DNA of 64,000 nucleotides from Spartobacteria bacterium (GTDB lineage Bacteria > Verrucomicrobiota > Verrucomicrobiia > Chthoniobacterales > UBA10450). The DNA lies in contig PMTM01000003.1 in NCBI GenBank assembly GCA_003167365.1, positions 33,097-97,096 on the forward strand, written 5' to 3'. The notes beneath the pieces were generated by a model. It was not told the origin of the DNA. It ran no database searches and worked only from the letters and a program-made list of their open reading frames with translations. Positions 51,849 to 61,228 of the stretch are shown piece after piece. Every line of letters starts with the position of its first letter. Within the stretch, counting starts at the first letter, position 1. The position numbers were made by a program, and so were the translations under genes.

Positions 51849-53291
51849 ATGCGCAACCCAAGTATGAGAGGACGTCATCACGTTAGAACGACCTTCATGT
51901 CGGTCGGATTCGCCGCAATGTTTGCCTCCGCGACACCCAGCCAAGGGGATGAAACCTCTGAAGAGATCAAAACGCTCAAGGCACAAATCGAATCGCTTGC
52001 CCAAAAAGTCCATGCACTCGAGCGCAAGCGCGAGCTCGACCAGGCGGTGGTTGCGGAAAAGGCCCAACTGGCCGAGGAGAAAGCCGACGCCGCTCCAATA
52101 GTGACCGCGGGGCCGAGTGGATTCAGTCTCAAATCTGCTGATGGGAATTTTGTAATCGGGTTCCACGGCGTCCTGCAGTTGGATAGCCGCACGTTCATTG
52201 ATGAGAATCCCAAGTCCGTAGGCAAAGACACTTTCCTCCTACGGCGCGCGCGGCCCATTCTTTCAGGAACGGTTTTCCACGATTTCGAATTTATGTTTGT
52301 GCCAGATTTTGGGGGCAGCACGACGCAGATTTTTGACGCATATATGAACTATCGCAATCGTCCTGAGTTGCAATTGCAGGTCGGCAAATTCAAATCGCCC
52401 GTCGGCTTGGAGCATTTACAAGCCGACGTCAATACGACGTTCAATGAGCGTTCCATGGCTACCGACCTGGTGCCTAACCGCGATATCGGCGCGGAGGTAC
52501 ACGGAGATCTTTACGGCGCCGCCTTCAGCTACGCCGTAGGGATTTTTATCGGCGCGCCCGATTATTCCGGAACGACCACCAATGCGGATTACGATAACAA
52601 CAAGGCTTTTGCTGGAAGAGTTTTTTTGCAGCCATTCAGACCTACGGCGATCCGAGCACTAAGAGGGCTCGGTCTCGGCGTGGGCGGGAGTTATGAAAAC
52701 GATCAGGCCAGCAGTAATACAGCCCTGAATGGTCTGACGCCCGGCCTTCTGACAGATGGGCAACAGATTTTCTTTAGTTACAGCAGCAATGTTTTCGCCA
52801 GCGGCCCTCACTGGCGGGTTGCGCCGCAGGGATATTATTATTACGGGCCGTTGAGCCTTCTCGCCGAGTATGTCGTGGATGATCAGGAGGTCATGAAAAT
52901 AGCGAATAATCCCCTGATTGCGGATTTGCAGAACCGCGCATGGGAGATCACGGCTGGATGGGTGTTAACCGGAGAGGAGGCGTCTTACAACGGTGTAACG
53001 CCAGAATATCCTTTCGATCTTCGCACCGGGCACTGGGGCGCGCTGCAGCTGGTTGCGCGGGTCTCGGAATTAAGAGTAGACAAGGATGCCTTTCCCGTTT
53101 TCGCAAGTATTGCAACTTCCGCCTCTGCCGCGCACGAGTGGGCCTTGGGGTTAAACTGGTACCTTAATCGAAATGTCCGCGTTAATGTGAGCGGGTCGCG
53201 GACCACCTTTGACGGCGGCAACGGAGCCCAGGCGATTGTGACAAGACAGTCGGAGGAAGTAATCTTCACGAGGGTTCAGTTAGGCTTTTGA
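51849..53291 (+). CDS. Phosphate-selective porin O/P family protein
   Basis: This 480-residue outer-membrane porin has a basic N-terminus and signal peptide (RTTFMSVGFAAMFASATPSQG). A coiled coil of about 45 residues (EEIKTLKAQIESLAQKVHAL) precedes the barrel, a typical OprP/OprO layout. The barrel begins FVIGFHGVLQLDSRTFIDE. Recognisable stretches are FEFMFVPDFGGSTTQIFDAY, QVGKFKSPVGLEHLQAD, and RSMATDLVPNRDIGAEVHGD, typical of the family. The last strand ends in FTRVQLGF with a terminal Phe. I placed the start at the ATG 51849 (51864 is an alternative). It should take up phosphate or small anions. Confidence 0.9.
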   Translation: MRNPSMRGRHHVRTTFMSVGFAAMFASATPSQGDETSEEIKTLKAQIESLAQKVHALERKRELDQAVVAEKAQLAEEKADAAPIVTAGPSGFSLKSADGNFVIGFHGVLQLDSRTFIDENPKSVGKDTFLLRRARPILSGTVFHDFEFMFVPDFGGSTTQIFDAYMNYRNRPELQLQVGKFKSPVGLEHLQADVNTTFNERSMATDLVPNRDIGAEVHGDLYGAAFSYAVGIFIGAPDYSGTTTNADYDNNKAFAGRVFLQPFRPTAIRALRGLGLGVGGSYENDQASSNTALNGLTPGLLTDGQQIFFSYSSNVFASGPHWRVAPQGYYYYGPLSLLAEYVVDDQEVMKIANNPLIADLQNRAWEITAGWVLTGEEASYNGVTPEYPFDLRTGHWGALQLVARVSELRVDKDAFPVFASIATSASAAHEWALGLNWYLNRNVRVNVSGSRTTFDGGNGAQAIVTRQSEEVIFTRVQLGF

Positions 53292-53602
53292 ATAAGCCAT
53301 TTCCGGGAAGTCAACGCAAAGCCTCGGCACGCGCGCATAATTGTGTCGAAATTCGTCGTGTGAAAGAGGGACAGTGCTCAAGTCCGTCTTCGCAGCACGT
53401 CAGAGGCGAATGAGTTAGCGTTCTACGCACTAACCGAATGAGGCATAATCAGAACGACCGGCTGCTGGCGAACGGACATTTAGGACTGCCCACATGTCCT
53501 TTAGCGCGGGCAGCCTTATGCCGGTATCGGTCATTAGGGTCCGATCGCAAGCCGAATGCATGGAGCTTTTTTTCCTAACCGTTTCCGCTACGATCGCGGC
53601 CT
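53292..53602. other. 311-nt intergenic region without recognised features
   Basis: Between the porin stop and the DUF2252 start I see no ORF with protein character, no long repeat and no clear hairpin with a T-tract. The DUF2252 promoter must lie here. Confidence 0.5.
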
Positions 53603-54919
53603 ATGTTGCCGATTAGCGAAAGGCAGGAGCGCGGTAAGGCGTTGCGCAACAAAACAAGGCGCGAGACCAACGCCGAATGGTCTCCGAAAAAAGGGAGAAG
53701 TGATCCAGTCGCCACAATCCTTGCCGCGAACAACGACCGCCTACGGCACCTGCTGCCAATCAAGATGGGCAGAATGGCGGCAGGACCGTTCGCTTTTTTT
53801 CGCGGTGCCGCGCCTCTTATGGCAGCTGATCTGGCCACGTTGCCGGTCTCAGGTTTGCGTGTTCAAATTTGCGGCGACGCTCACGTCCGCAACCTCGGCG
53901 CATATGCGGCGCCGGAGGGACATCTTGTATTCGATATCAACGATTTTGATGAGACAATTCCAGGACCGTTGGAATGGGATTTGAAGCGGCTCGCAACCAG
54001 TCTGGTTCTTGCCGGACGCGAGGCCGGGGAAGGCAAGAACGCCTGCCGAGAGAGTGTTGAAGAAATGGTGCGCAGTTATCGCACTTCGATGAATCGCTTT
54101 GCCGCAATGAGCGTGTGCGATTTGGCCAGGGCGGAAATTCGTCGTGGAGCCAAAGGCACGCCAGTGCATGCCGTTTTGCAGAAGGCAAGTCGCGTGACGC
54201 CTAGCGGGACGTTGAAAAAACTGGCGGTCGTGGTCAGGCGAACTGGTCACCGCTTTCACGATCGTTTACCGGTCTTGCGACATGTTGATACTAGGACGCG
54301 CAATGAGGTGCTTCAATCGCTGGGTCGTTATCGCAAGACCGTCCCGATTAGCCATCAATGGATACTGCAAGCGTACGAGCCAGTGGACGTTGCGTTTAAG
54401 ATCGTGGGGACAGGAAGCGTCGGGACGCGCGACTATGTCGTTCTACTTTTCGGCAACGGTGTCCACGACCCGCTTATCCTCCAAGTTAAAGAGGAAATGC
54501 CTTCTTGTTATGCGCCGTACCTTTCTGGCATACCGGTTGTCAAACATGAAGGGCGGCGTGTGGCTGAAGGCCAACAGAAAATGCAAACGGTTGCCGATCC
54601 GTTTTTAGGGTACACGACAATTGATGGCCGACATTTTCTTGCGCGGCAACTCTCGGATCACAAAGCGTCGATTAATCCCACCGATCTCAAAGGAACGGCT
54701 TTACTCGAATATGCGCTCGTTTGCGGTGAACTGTTGGCGAAGGGCCACGCGCGAACTGGCGATGCCGCTGCAATTGCGGGCTATTGCGGAAACTCCGCTA
54801 AGCTCGACGATGCGCTGGCAAAATTTGCGAAACTCTACGCCGATCAAACTGAAAGCGATTATGAGCAGTTCAAAAAAGCAATCGCCAAAGGCCGAGTGCG
54901 CGCCGTGCTGGGGAAGTAA
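53603..54919 (+). CDS. DUF2252-family protein
   Basis: This 438-residue soluble protein belongs to the DUF2252 family. Diagnostic patterns are RHLLPIKMGRMAAGPFAFFR, ICGDAHVRNLGAYAAPEG, FDINDFDETIPGPLEWDLKR, and VGTRDYVVLLFGNG. The HxxN and DxND residues of the kinase-like fold are present (GDAHVRN, DINDFDE), so a phosphotransferase-like activity is plausible but not shown for the family. The ATG start matches the family start. It is convergent with the mgtC gene. Confidence 0.9.
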   Translation: MLPISERQERGKALRNKTRRETNAEWSPKKGRSDPVATILAANNDRLRHLLPIKMGRMAAGPFAFFRGAAPLMAADLATLPVSGLRVQICGDAHVRNLGAYAAPEGHLVFDINDFDETIPGPLEWDLKRLATSLVLAGREAGEGKNACRESVEEMVRSYRTSMNRFAAMSVCDLARAEIRRGAKGTPVHAVLQKASRVTPSGTLKKLAVVVRRTGHRFHDRLPVLRHVDTRTRNEVLQSLGRYRKTVPISHQWILQAYEPVDVAFKIVGTGSVGTRDYVVLLFGNGVHDPLILQVKEEMPSCYAPYLSGIPVVKHEGRRVAEGQQKMQTVADPFLGYTTIDGRHFLARQLSDHKASINPTDLKGTALLEYALVCGELLAKGHARTGDAAAIAGYCGNSAKLDDALAKFAKLYADQTESDYEQFKKAIAKGRVRAVLGK

Positions 54920-54946
54920 AAGTTGGGGATCGTAGTATTAGATTTA

Positions 54947-54999
54947 CGCCCAAGATTTTGTGGATACGGACGCTAAATAAGATCAAATCTACTTGGGCG
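54947..54999. repeat. 8-bp inverted repeat between convergent genes
   Basis: CGCCCAAG (54947-54954) and CTTGGGCG (54992-54999) pair around a 37-nt centre between DUF2252 and mgtC stops. It could help transcript ending on both strands. No T-tract is present. Confidence 0.35.
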
Positions 55000-55016
55000 A
55001 ATTAACAGCTTAGGAT

Positions 55017-55505
55017 CTAAATACTGTTGTCGGTTGATCTGGACTGATGCCGGTTGAATAAACGCTCGGCGAGACGCTCCACCGGCCGACCGAAGAACAA
55101 CGCGAACGCGGTCAGACCAAGAGCGATTGCTAATATTGACCAGTAACCGAGTCCGCATGCAATTCCGAGCACGGCGCAGATCCAAATCGTCGCTGCCGTG
55201 GTGAGTCCTGTTACATGGCCGTTGGGATCGCGCAAAATTACTCCCGCGCCCAAAAATCCAATGCCTGTGAGAATACCTTGTACGACCCTTCCGATTGCGT
55301 TTGGATCAATTGCCAAAGAGTGGTTTGGGGATTTGAGCACAACAATCGTTGCGACGGCCGCTCCAAGGCTGACCAAGGCATGAGTTCGTAAGCCGGCTGG
55401 TTTCCCGTGCAGCTCGCGGTTCAAGCCGAGCATGCATCCAAGAATCAGCGCCGCGCCTAGACGTACGGCTGTTTCTTCATTGCCGCTTAGCACAATACGA
55501 TGCAT
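55017..55505 (-). CDS. MgtC/SapB-family membrane protein
   Basis: This 162-residue inner-membrane protein has the MgtC signature RLGAALILGCMLGLNRELHG and KPAGLRTHALVSLGAAVATI. A glycine-rich block reads RVVQGILTGIGFLGAGVILR. Four or five helices are visible, and the C-terminal soluble MgtC domain of longer forms is missing, as in the SapB short form. MgtC proteins affect ATP synthase or magnesium/acid adaptation; the direct function here is unknown. Confidence 0.92.
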   Translation of the reverse strand: MHRIVLSGNEETAVRLGAALILGCMLGLNRELHGKPAGLRTHALVSLGAAVATIVVLKSPNHSLAIDPNAIGRVVQGILTGIGFLGAGVILRDPNGHVTGLTTAATIWICAVLGIACGLGYWSILAIALGLTAFALFFGRPVERLAERLFNRHQSRSTDNSI

Positions 55506-55575
55506 TGATCACGGACTTCCGACTGAACGCAAGCTCTTAGTCATCAGTTCAGATATTATGCCGCTTTAAGACTGG

Positions 55576-55612
55576 CGGCTCGGGGAGATGCAAGTGGCAG
55601 CCGGTTGAATCA
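55576..55612. repeat. 37-bp dispersed repeat, copy 1
   Basis: The core GCAAGTGGCAGCC continues with GTTGAATCA after one variable base and is shared with 63079-63115. This copy abuts the 3' end of the truncated HAD gene, where homology to the HAD family stops. Confidence 0.6.
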
Positions 55613-55618
55613 CTCTAG

Positions 55619-56059
55619 TCAAGATCGACATATAAAAACGAAACACCGGGAGCCGTCGACTGCAGCGCTTGGATCCGGCTCAAGATTTGACCGGGTCGTA
55701 ACTTTAGGCTGCTGGTCGGTATAAAGCCATGCCACCAGCTTGTGCTGGCCAATCACCTCCAGAGCACGCGCGGCCGCGGCGCGAGAAATAAAACGAGACT
55801 GAATCACCGTCAGATCGGGCTTCACAAAAACACCGCCGTTAAAGCCGGCGACGATGGTGTCGATTTTCAGGTCGTCGATCAGCATCTTCATGCCGCGCGG
55901 CGGACGCCCGCTCGTGATCGTGAACCCGATATGCGCAGCCCGCAGATCTGCAATAGCAGCTCTTGCCCGCGGCGTGACGACTTTATTTTGTGTGACCAGC
56001 GACCCGTCCACGTCGGCGAGCATTAGGGAAATCTTTGTGGAATTGAGGTAAGGCTTCAT
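55619..56059 (-). pseudogene. Truncated Cof-type HAD hydrolase
   Basis: The 146-residue frame matches the N-terminal half of Cof/YbiV-type sugar phosphatases. It contains motif I (LMLADVDGSLVTQNK; catalytic Asp pair), motif II (FTITSGRPP), and the start of the cap (IVAGFNGGVFVKP). After about residue 125 the sequence (VTTRSNLEPDPSAAVDG) is unrelated to the family. Motifs III and IV are missing, whereas full proteins are about 260-280 residues. It ends near a 37-bp repeat. It may be translated but should lack normal activity. It lies 11 nt after the aldolase gene. Confidence 0.75.
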
Positions 56060-56070
56060 CTTCGGATGTT

Positions 56071-57093
56071 CTATGTATGCGCGCTTTCCATCTGTTCAGA
56101 ATACTTGCCTTCAACCGCGAGCCCATTGCACTTGGCACGATGGTGCAGAGCTTCCTGAGCTGCCGCGACGTTATCCGCAGAACCTTTCCAGATTTTCATC
56201 GCGGGAGCCTGGAGCGCGCGTCCAAAGGAGAAACTCAACCTCCAGGGAACATCGCTTACTCTGCAAATGGCGTTCAATCGCTGCGTAGCCGCTTCATCAC
56301 TTTGTCCTCCGGAAAGAAAGACGATCCCGGGAACCGCGGCAGGCACAGAACGAAGCAAACAGAGGATGGTCGCTTCAGCTACTTCCGGAACATCGGCTTT
56401 CTGCGCGCAGTCCTTGCCCGATAACACCATGCCCGTTTTGAGAAGCATTTGTTCGAGCACGACGCGATGCTCAAACAGGGCGGCAAACACGCTGTTCAAA
56501 GTGACCGTCGTGACCTCTTCGCACCGACCTATGGAATGGTTGCCGTCCATTAACACCTCTGGCTCTACTATCGGCACTAACCCGGCTTCCTGGCTGAGCC
56601 CAGCAAACATCGCCAGCGCCTCGGCATTCGCTTCGATGCAAGTGCGGGTTGGAATGTGCTCGCCAATCGTAATCACCGCGCGCCACTTGGTGAAACATGC
56701 TCCGAGTTCCCGATACTCCTTGAGTCGCTCGCGAAGGCCATCGAGCCCCTGAGTGATTTTCTCGTCGGCGAAATTGGCTAGGACTACGGCTCCCTTATCC
56801 ACTTTGATGCCAGGAAGCATTCCCTGTTCTACCAGCGTTTCGGGCATGAGAACGCCATCCTTTGCCTTTTGACGTAGCGTTTCGTCAAATAGGATGACGC
56901 CGCTGATGAATTCATCTAGTCCGCGAGTCGTGAACAGCATTTCACGATAGCTCCGCCGGGATTCTTCCGTGGATGGAACATTAATGTCCGCGAATCTCTT
57001 TTTGATCGTCGGCAAGCTCTCATCGGCCGCCAGAATGCCTTTGCGAGCAGCCAGCAGTGCGCCGATCGTTGATTCCATTGTCGGCGCAGTCAT
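56071..57093 (-). CDS. Fructose-bisphosphate aldolase, class I
   Basis: This 340-residue class I aldolase cleaves fructose-1,6-bisphosphate using a Schiff-base lysine. Family motifs are GILAADESLPTIKKRFADIN, RSYREMLFTTRGLDEFISGV, GACFTKWRAVITIGEHIPTR (active-site lysine), IVEPEVLMDGNHS, and the final PGIVFLSGGQSDEAATQRLN and SFSFGRALQAPAMKIW. Length is right for the animal-like class I form. The ATG at 57093 fits. The truncated HAD frame lies downstream on the same strand. Confidence 0.96.
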   Translation of the reverse strand: MTAPTMESTIGALLAARKGILAADESLPTIKKRFADINVPSTEESRRSYREMLFTTRGLDEFISGVILFDETLRQKAKDGVLMPETLVEQGMLPGIKVDKGAVVLANFADEKITQGLDGLRERLKEYRELGACFTKWRAVITIGEHIPTRTCIEANAEALAMFAGLSQEAGLVPIVEPEVLMDGNHSIGRCEEVTTVTLNSVFAALFEHRVVLEQMLLKTGMVLSGKDCAQKADVPEVAEATILCLLRSVPAAVPGIVFLSGGQSDEAATQRLNAICRVSDVPWRLSFSFGRALQAPAMKIWKGSADNVAAAQEALHHRAKCNGLAVEGKYSEQMESAHT

Positions 57094-57315
57094 AAGTTTT
57101 CGGATGGGTTAGCTCACTTAACAGTGAGTTATAGAAAGCATTTTGAAAGGAGACGTGGGTGGGCGGACGATTTCGATCTGCCATTCACTTTTCAATGCCG
57201 ATCACCTAAAAAGCCCAAACGTTCAATGTTTTTGTTCCAAAGCCTCTGAACTGCTTGCCTGACGTCAGTCAGCTCGCGGTCAATAAGCAGCGCGTCGGGT
57301 TGACCGACATCACGG

Positions 57316-58152
57316 TCATTTCTTCGCGACAAAGAGCCCGAAAGCCATCGCTCCCTGGGCGTAGGCCTGTGTCATTAGAGGAAAAGATCTCACAAAACGA
57401 CGGGTGGAAGCATCAGCAAAACGCAGCAAGCACCTCACCGCCAAACGATCGGCAATACGCGAGCAATGGGTCCACGTCGGCTCGATGCGGCGGGTGATGT
57501 CTTCGGCGGTCGCGACCACTAGGCCGCTCTCCCGCATCCACCTTTGGTAATCGCTAAGACTGTCGAGGCTTGCACTGAGCATGGCCTCTGCGATGGTCGC
57601 CACCAGTTTCTGTTCATCTTCCGGCATCGGTCCATCGCGTCGAAGCCAGGCGCAGACGGCCAGGATCCCCCCGGGTCTCAAGACGGAAGCACAACGTTTG
57701 AAAAACCCTTTCTTGTCCTGAAAGTGTTCGCTGCTTTCCATGATCCAGACCATGTCCACGCTCTCGGGCACGGGCTGCCACTGATTTGCATCCGTGACTT
57801 GAAATTGAACCCGATCGCTTAGACCTCGTGCTTTTGCCTTCTTGGTCGCCATTCTTGCTTGAACTGGACTGATCGTGAGGCCAGTCACTTGGCAGTCGAA
57901 CTGATCAGCCAGCCAGAAGGCAGAGCCCCCGAGGCCGCACCCAATATCCAGCACGTGAGTGCCACGAACCACACCGGCCCGTTCGGCCAGGCGCTCCATC
58001 AGTCGAACTTGGGCTTGCTGGACAGATTGATCATTGTCCCAATAACCATGATGAAGATGTTCTCCCCACAACAGCCGGTACAAGAATGACAATCGGTCGT
58101 AATGTTTTCGGATGTGATCGAGATCGACATGGAACTGTGGTGATGGGGGCAT
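57316..58152 (-). CDS. SAM-dependent methyltransferase, tocopherol/sterol type
   Basis: This 278-residue methyltransferase has motif I (VLDIGCGLGGSAFWLADQ), motif post-I (VTGLTISPVQARMATKKAK), and the pattern SVDMVWIMESSEHFQDKKGF. The opening YDRLSFLYRLLWGEHLHHGY resembles gamma-tocopherol and sterol C-methyltransferases, also seen in quinone and terpenoid methylation. It is the last of three minus-strand genes with a FAD monooxygenase and a TPR-like secreted protein. The substrate is probably a lipid quinol or isoprenoid, by context. It lies 26 nt downstream of its neighbour. Confidence 0.85.
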   Translation of the reverse strand: MPPSPQFHVDLDHIRKHYDRLSFLYRLLWGEHLHHGYWDNDQSVQQAQVRLMERLAERAGVVRGTHVLDIGCGLGGSAFWLADQFDCQVTGLTISPVQARMATKKAKARGLSDRVQFQVTDANQWQPVPESVDMVWIMESSEHFQDKKGFFKRCASVLRPGGILAVCAWLRRDGPMPEDEQKLVATIAEAMLSASLDSLSDYQRWMRESGLVVATAEDITRRIEPTWTHCSRIADRLAVRCLLRFADASTRRFVRSFPLMTQAYAQGAMAFGLFVAKK

Positions 58153-58178
58153 GTTGGATAATTCTTGCGAGGAGCGGC

Positions 58179-59033
58179 CTAACGATTTACCGGAGTTTTC
58201 GAGCTGATGCGGTCCAGCTCACGTGAATACAGTTTGTTATTAGGGAAGCGATCGCGCAGTCCTCTCAAAAGTTCAGCGGCCTGTTCCAGATTCTTGTCGC
58301 GCAGCGCCGCAACCGCCAGTAAGAGCTTCGCGAAGGGCTCTAGGTAATAACCGTGGAGGGCGGTAATCCGAAGGTGTTCGAGTCCTTTTTCACGATCGAT
58401 TCTCGACCCCGTCAGTCTGAGCAAAACGCGCAAAGGGGCTGGCTTTAGACTCAGCAGATAATTCTCAACGCCCGAACCGAGGTAGGCGTCAAATGCGCCC
58501 GGATCAACCGACAGGAGTTTGTCGGCATAAGGGCGACCTTCTTTCGTGTAGCTCAGCGCGACGAGGTTCTGTTTGTCCACAAGCGCGGCATAATCGGCGC
58601 GCAGGCCGTAGGTGAGAGTTTTTACAAACAGCGCATTCCCGTCATTGGGTGATTTCTGAAGGGCGGAGTCGGCCAAGCTATCTGCCTGGTTGATCTGTTG
58701 GTTGAAATGCAACCTTACTTGTGGATCCGGCTGCAGCTTCTTCCGGTCCGCGAATCGTGCGTCGTCGACAAATAGCTCGGATTCGAGCGCTCCCAAACGG
58801 GCTAACTCGGAGAAAAGGTAGCCTGCTGCATCAGACGCGGGTCCCAACGAATCGGCAGGATGGCTCTGGGTCCATTGCCCGAAAATTCGGTGCGCCTCAT
58901 CGAACTCCAAGTCATACATCTTGAGCCAGCCTTGATAAATGTCGTCGGATCGAAGGAGGATCGAGTCCGCCGCCACGATCGGCGAGATGCAGGTAATGAC
59001 ACTCAGGAGAGCGGGAACAACAATGCGCGTCAC
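58179..59033 (-). CDS. Secreted TPR-like protein of unknown function
   Basis: This 284-residue protein has a signal peptide (TRIVVPALLSVITCISPIVA) and a helical repeat body. TPR-like stretches read YDLEFDEAHRIFGQWTQSH, NDGNALFVKTLTYGLRADYA, and LEQAAELLRGLRDRFPNN. The start is GTG. It lies between the FAD monooxygenase (3-nt gap) and the methyltransferase, so is likely part of the same pathway, perhaps as a scaffold. No enzyme motif is visible. Confidence 0.75.
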   Translation of the reverse strand: MTRIVVPALLSVITCISPIVAADSILLRSDDIYQGWLKMYDLEFDEAHRIFGQWTQSHPADSLGPASDAAGYLFSELARLGALESELFVDDARFADRKKLQPDPQVRLHFNQQINQADSLADSALQKSPNDGNALFVKTLTYGLRADYAALVDKQNLVALSYTKEGRPYADKLLSVDPGAFDAYLGSGVENYLLSLKPAPLRVLLRLTGSRIDREKGLEHLRITALHGYYLEPFAKLLLAVAALRDKNLEQAAELLRGLRDRFPNNKLYSRELDRISSKTPVNR

Positions 59034-59036
59034 TAG

Positions 59037-60176
59037 CTAAGTCTTGTAAGAGTATACGCGTCTCAAGTTGCGCTCGATCAGCTTTGGAGAAAGTAGCCTT
59101 GTCACAACCCGGCGTCCCGTCACCAGCAGAGGGTTCTGCCATTGTCCGATGTGCCCCATCAAGAGAGAGCGTTGCTGGATTCCCTTGGTGCGGTGAAATC
59201 GCAGCGATTCATAGCGACGAAGCGCGCTATGCAGAGAGGCCTCCCGATCGACGCACTTAGCCAGGACGAGCGCATCTTCCAGTGCCATGCATCCGCCCTG
59301 TCCCAGATTCGGAGTGCAGGGATGCGCCGCATCGCCCAACAAAGTGACCATCCCATCACCCCATCGCCGCAGTGGGGCAAAGTCGCGGGCGCCATTTTTT
59401 AGGATTCCGTCATTCGCGGTCGCATCGATAAGATCCGCAACCGGTTCGTGCCATCCGGCGAACATATTTTGAAGCTCTCGTTTCCGTCCACAAGACGCGT
59501 CAAGATGGCGGGAAGGCACGTTCGCGGTGGCGTACCAGGTGAACCTTTCATGGCCGGTATTGAGAATTCCAAACCTTTTCCCAACTCCCCAAGTTTCGCT
59601 GTTGGAGCCAGGCGGAACTGCATTGCCATCGTATCGCGCCAGGCCACGCCAAACGGTATAACCCCGGTAAATCGGATCGGAATCCCCGAATAACTCCGAC
59701 CGCACGCGCGAACGAATGCCGTCGGCACCGACCACGGCGTCGTGTTCCGCAACAAGGCCGTCGCTAAAGAAAAGTCGCACTTTGCCTCTCGACTGCTTTA
59801 GACACTTTAGGTCGTATCCAAGGCAGACACGTTCCCGCGGCAGAGCCATCAGAAGCACGGCCAACAGGTCGGACCTCCGCATGCAAACAGCGGGGACGTC
59901 AAATTTTCCAAGCGCAATGTTCATCAGAACTTTGCCGCAAGTCGCCCGTACTAAGAAGTGAGTGTTCGGACCGCTGCAAGCCAACACTTTTTCGAGCAGG
60001 CCCATTTCGCGTAACACGCGGGTGGCGTTGGGCCATAACATCATCCCTGCGCCGACCTCGTGCAGACCCGCCGCCTTTTCGTAGACGACCGCGTTGATGC
60101 CAACTTGATGAAGAGCTACCGCCGTGGCGATTCCGCCGATCCCTCCTCCGACAATCCCAATACTTTCGGCGCCCAT
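59037..60176 (-). CDS. FAD-dependent monooxygenase (aromatic hydroxylase/epoxidase type)
   Basis: This 379-residue flavoprotein has the FAD-binding GxGxxG (SIGIVGGGIGGIATAVALHQ), the conserved motif VGADGIRSRVRSELFG, and the second FAD motif LLGDAAHPCTPNLGQGGCMA. This layout is that of salicylate hydroxylase and zeaxanthin epoxidase-like monooxygenases. The ATG start is well placed. It is the first gene of a three-gene unit with a TPR-like protein and a tocopherol-type methyltransferase. The substrate could be an aromatic or isoprenoid quinone, which is inference. Confidence 0.88.
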   Translation of the reverse strand: MGAESIGIVGGGIGGIATAVALHQVGINAVVYEKAAGLHEVGAGMMLWPNATRVLREMGLLEKVLACSGPNTHFLVRATCGKVLMNIALGKFDVPAVCMRRSDLLAVLLMALPRERVCLGYDLKCLKQSRGKVRLFFSDGLVAEHDAVVGADGIRSRVRSELFGDSDPIYRGYTVWRGLARYDGNAVPPGSNSETWGVGKRFGILNTGHERFTWYATANVPSRHLDASCGRKRELQNMFAGWHEPVADLIDATANDGILKNGARDFAPLRRWGDGMVTLLGDAAHPCTPNLGQGGCMALEDALVLAKCVDREASLHSALRRYESLRFHRTKGIQQRSLLMGHIGQWQNPLLVTGRRVVTRLLSPKLIERNLRRVYSYKT

Positions 60177-60321
60177 GTTCTAATCACTCAAGAGACGGGA
60201 TAGAGGATCGAGAAAAGTAGCGCAAAAATTTGCCGGATGGAAGCGCGCCAAAACCCGAAGATTAAGAGCATCAATGCGCGATTCCGTAGTGCCGCGTGAG
60301 GCACACTTTCTCTTCTGGGAG

Positions 60322-60437
60322 TTCAAAATTTTCTTGCAGCGTCAAGATCCCCGACGGCCGCGTGTAAGTTGGACATGAGAAGGCTGATTCCGTTTAACCC
60401 CAGCTCGTTGAAGAAACTAAATGGAAATATAGGGTCT
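60322..60437. repeat. ~115-bp direct repeat with conserved mini-ORF, copy 1
   Basis: The segment is homologous to 61506-61625 in the same orientation. Its minus strand holds an 17-codon frame MSNLHAAVGDLDAARKF ending TGA (60323-60376). It abuts the YceI gene stop at 60436. The corresponding copy sits just upstream of the XRE gene. Confidence 0.7.
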
Positions 60438-61047
60438 AGGGTTTACTCACGGCGTAATCAGGCGGCAGGACGAATGAGAAGCGGAAGGCGGTTTTTACGT
60501 TCCTGCCAACCGTGAGAACCGCCTCTCTGATCTGCGGCAACCCGTGCTTCAAGGTGTCCACGGTAATTTCGCCGGCAACGATGACGCGGTCGTTCTCCCG
60601 CCAACCCTGTGCAGTGCCGGAGAGTGGCTGTTTTACTCCGTTGAGAGTGAGCGTGCCGGATACCGCGAACTTCGCCGGCTGCGCAGGACTTGCCGTCTTG
60701 TAGTCGCCGGTGAGTACTTTGACGCCCTCCAGTTGGAATGTGGCCTCGGGATGCACCTTGATATTCAGCCAACCGCGCATATTCTGATCGCGCTGCTGGT
60801 GAAAGGTGGTCAAAGCGGCCGTCTTGAAATGCAGAGTCGCCTTTTGAATCGGCGGAACTGCGTCCCGCTCAAATTCGGCATTGCCACTGAACTCTTTTGC
60901 CTCGCCGTGGAAATTATGGAGGAACGATTCACCAATGAAGGTTAAGGAGCTGCCCTTCGGGTCGAGGGGCAACGTCTCTCCTTGAGCCGCTACACCAGCG
61001 AGATAAGCTAACAGAGACGCAGAGGCAGCAAGCCGAGGGTTGATCAT
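60436..61047 (-). CDS. YceI-family periplasmic protein, second copy
   Basis: This 203-residue protein has a signal peptide (MINPRLAASASLLAYLAGVA) from the ATG at 61047; an upstream ATG at 61074 would add nine residues. The YceI domain is more divergent than that of the 14070 copy: LDPKGSSLTFIGESFLHNFH, FHQQRDQNMRGWLNIKVHPE, and SGTLTLNGVKQPLSGTAQGW. It should bind a lipid or isoprenoid in the periplasm. The gene lies with the XRE regulator between two direct repeats, about 180 nt downstream of the regulator. Confidence 0.85.
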   Translation of the reverse strand: MINPRLAASASLLAYLAGVAAQGETLPLDPKGSSLTFIGESFLHNFHGEAKEFSGNAEFERDAVPPIQKATLHFKTAALTTFHQQRDQNMRGWLNIKVHPEATFQLEGVKVLTGDYKTASPAQPAKFAVSGTLTLNGVKQPLSGTAQGWRENDRVIVAGEITVDTLKHGLPQIREAVLTVGRNVKTAFRFSFVLPPDYAVSKP

Positions 61048-61228
61048 ATTCTGGAGTCGCAGGCACATGGCCAACTTTTAACCCCAAGAACTAAACGGAA
61101 GCTAAGGCGATGCTGCGCGGCAAACAGCACATGGGCGACTGAAGGGCATGGTGCACTCCCGCCGGTTCGATCCGACAGCGCTCCCTCACGCACCGGAAAA
61201 AGAGATAAAGCAATAGAGCAGGACAAAT

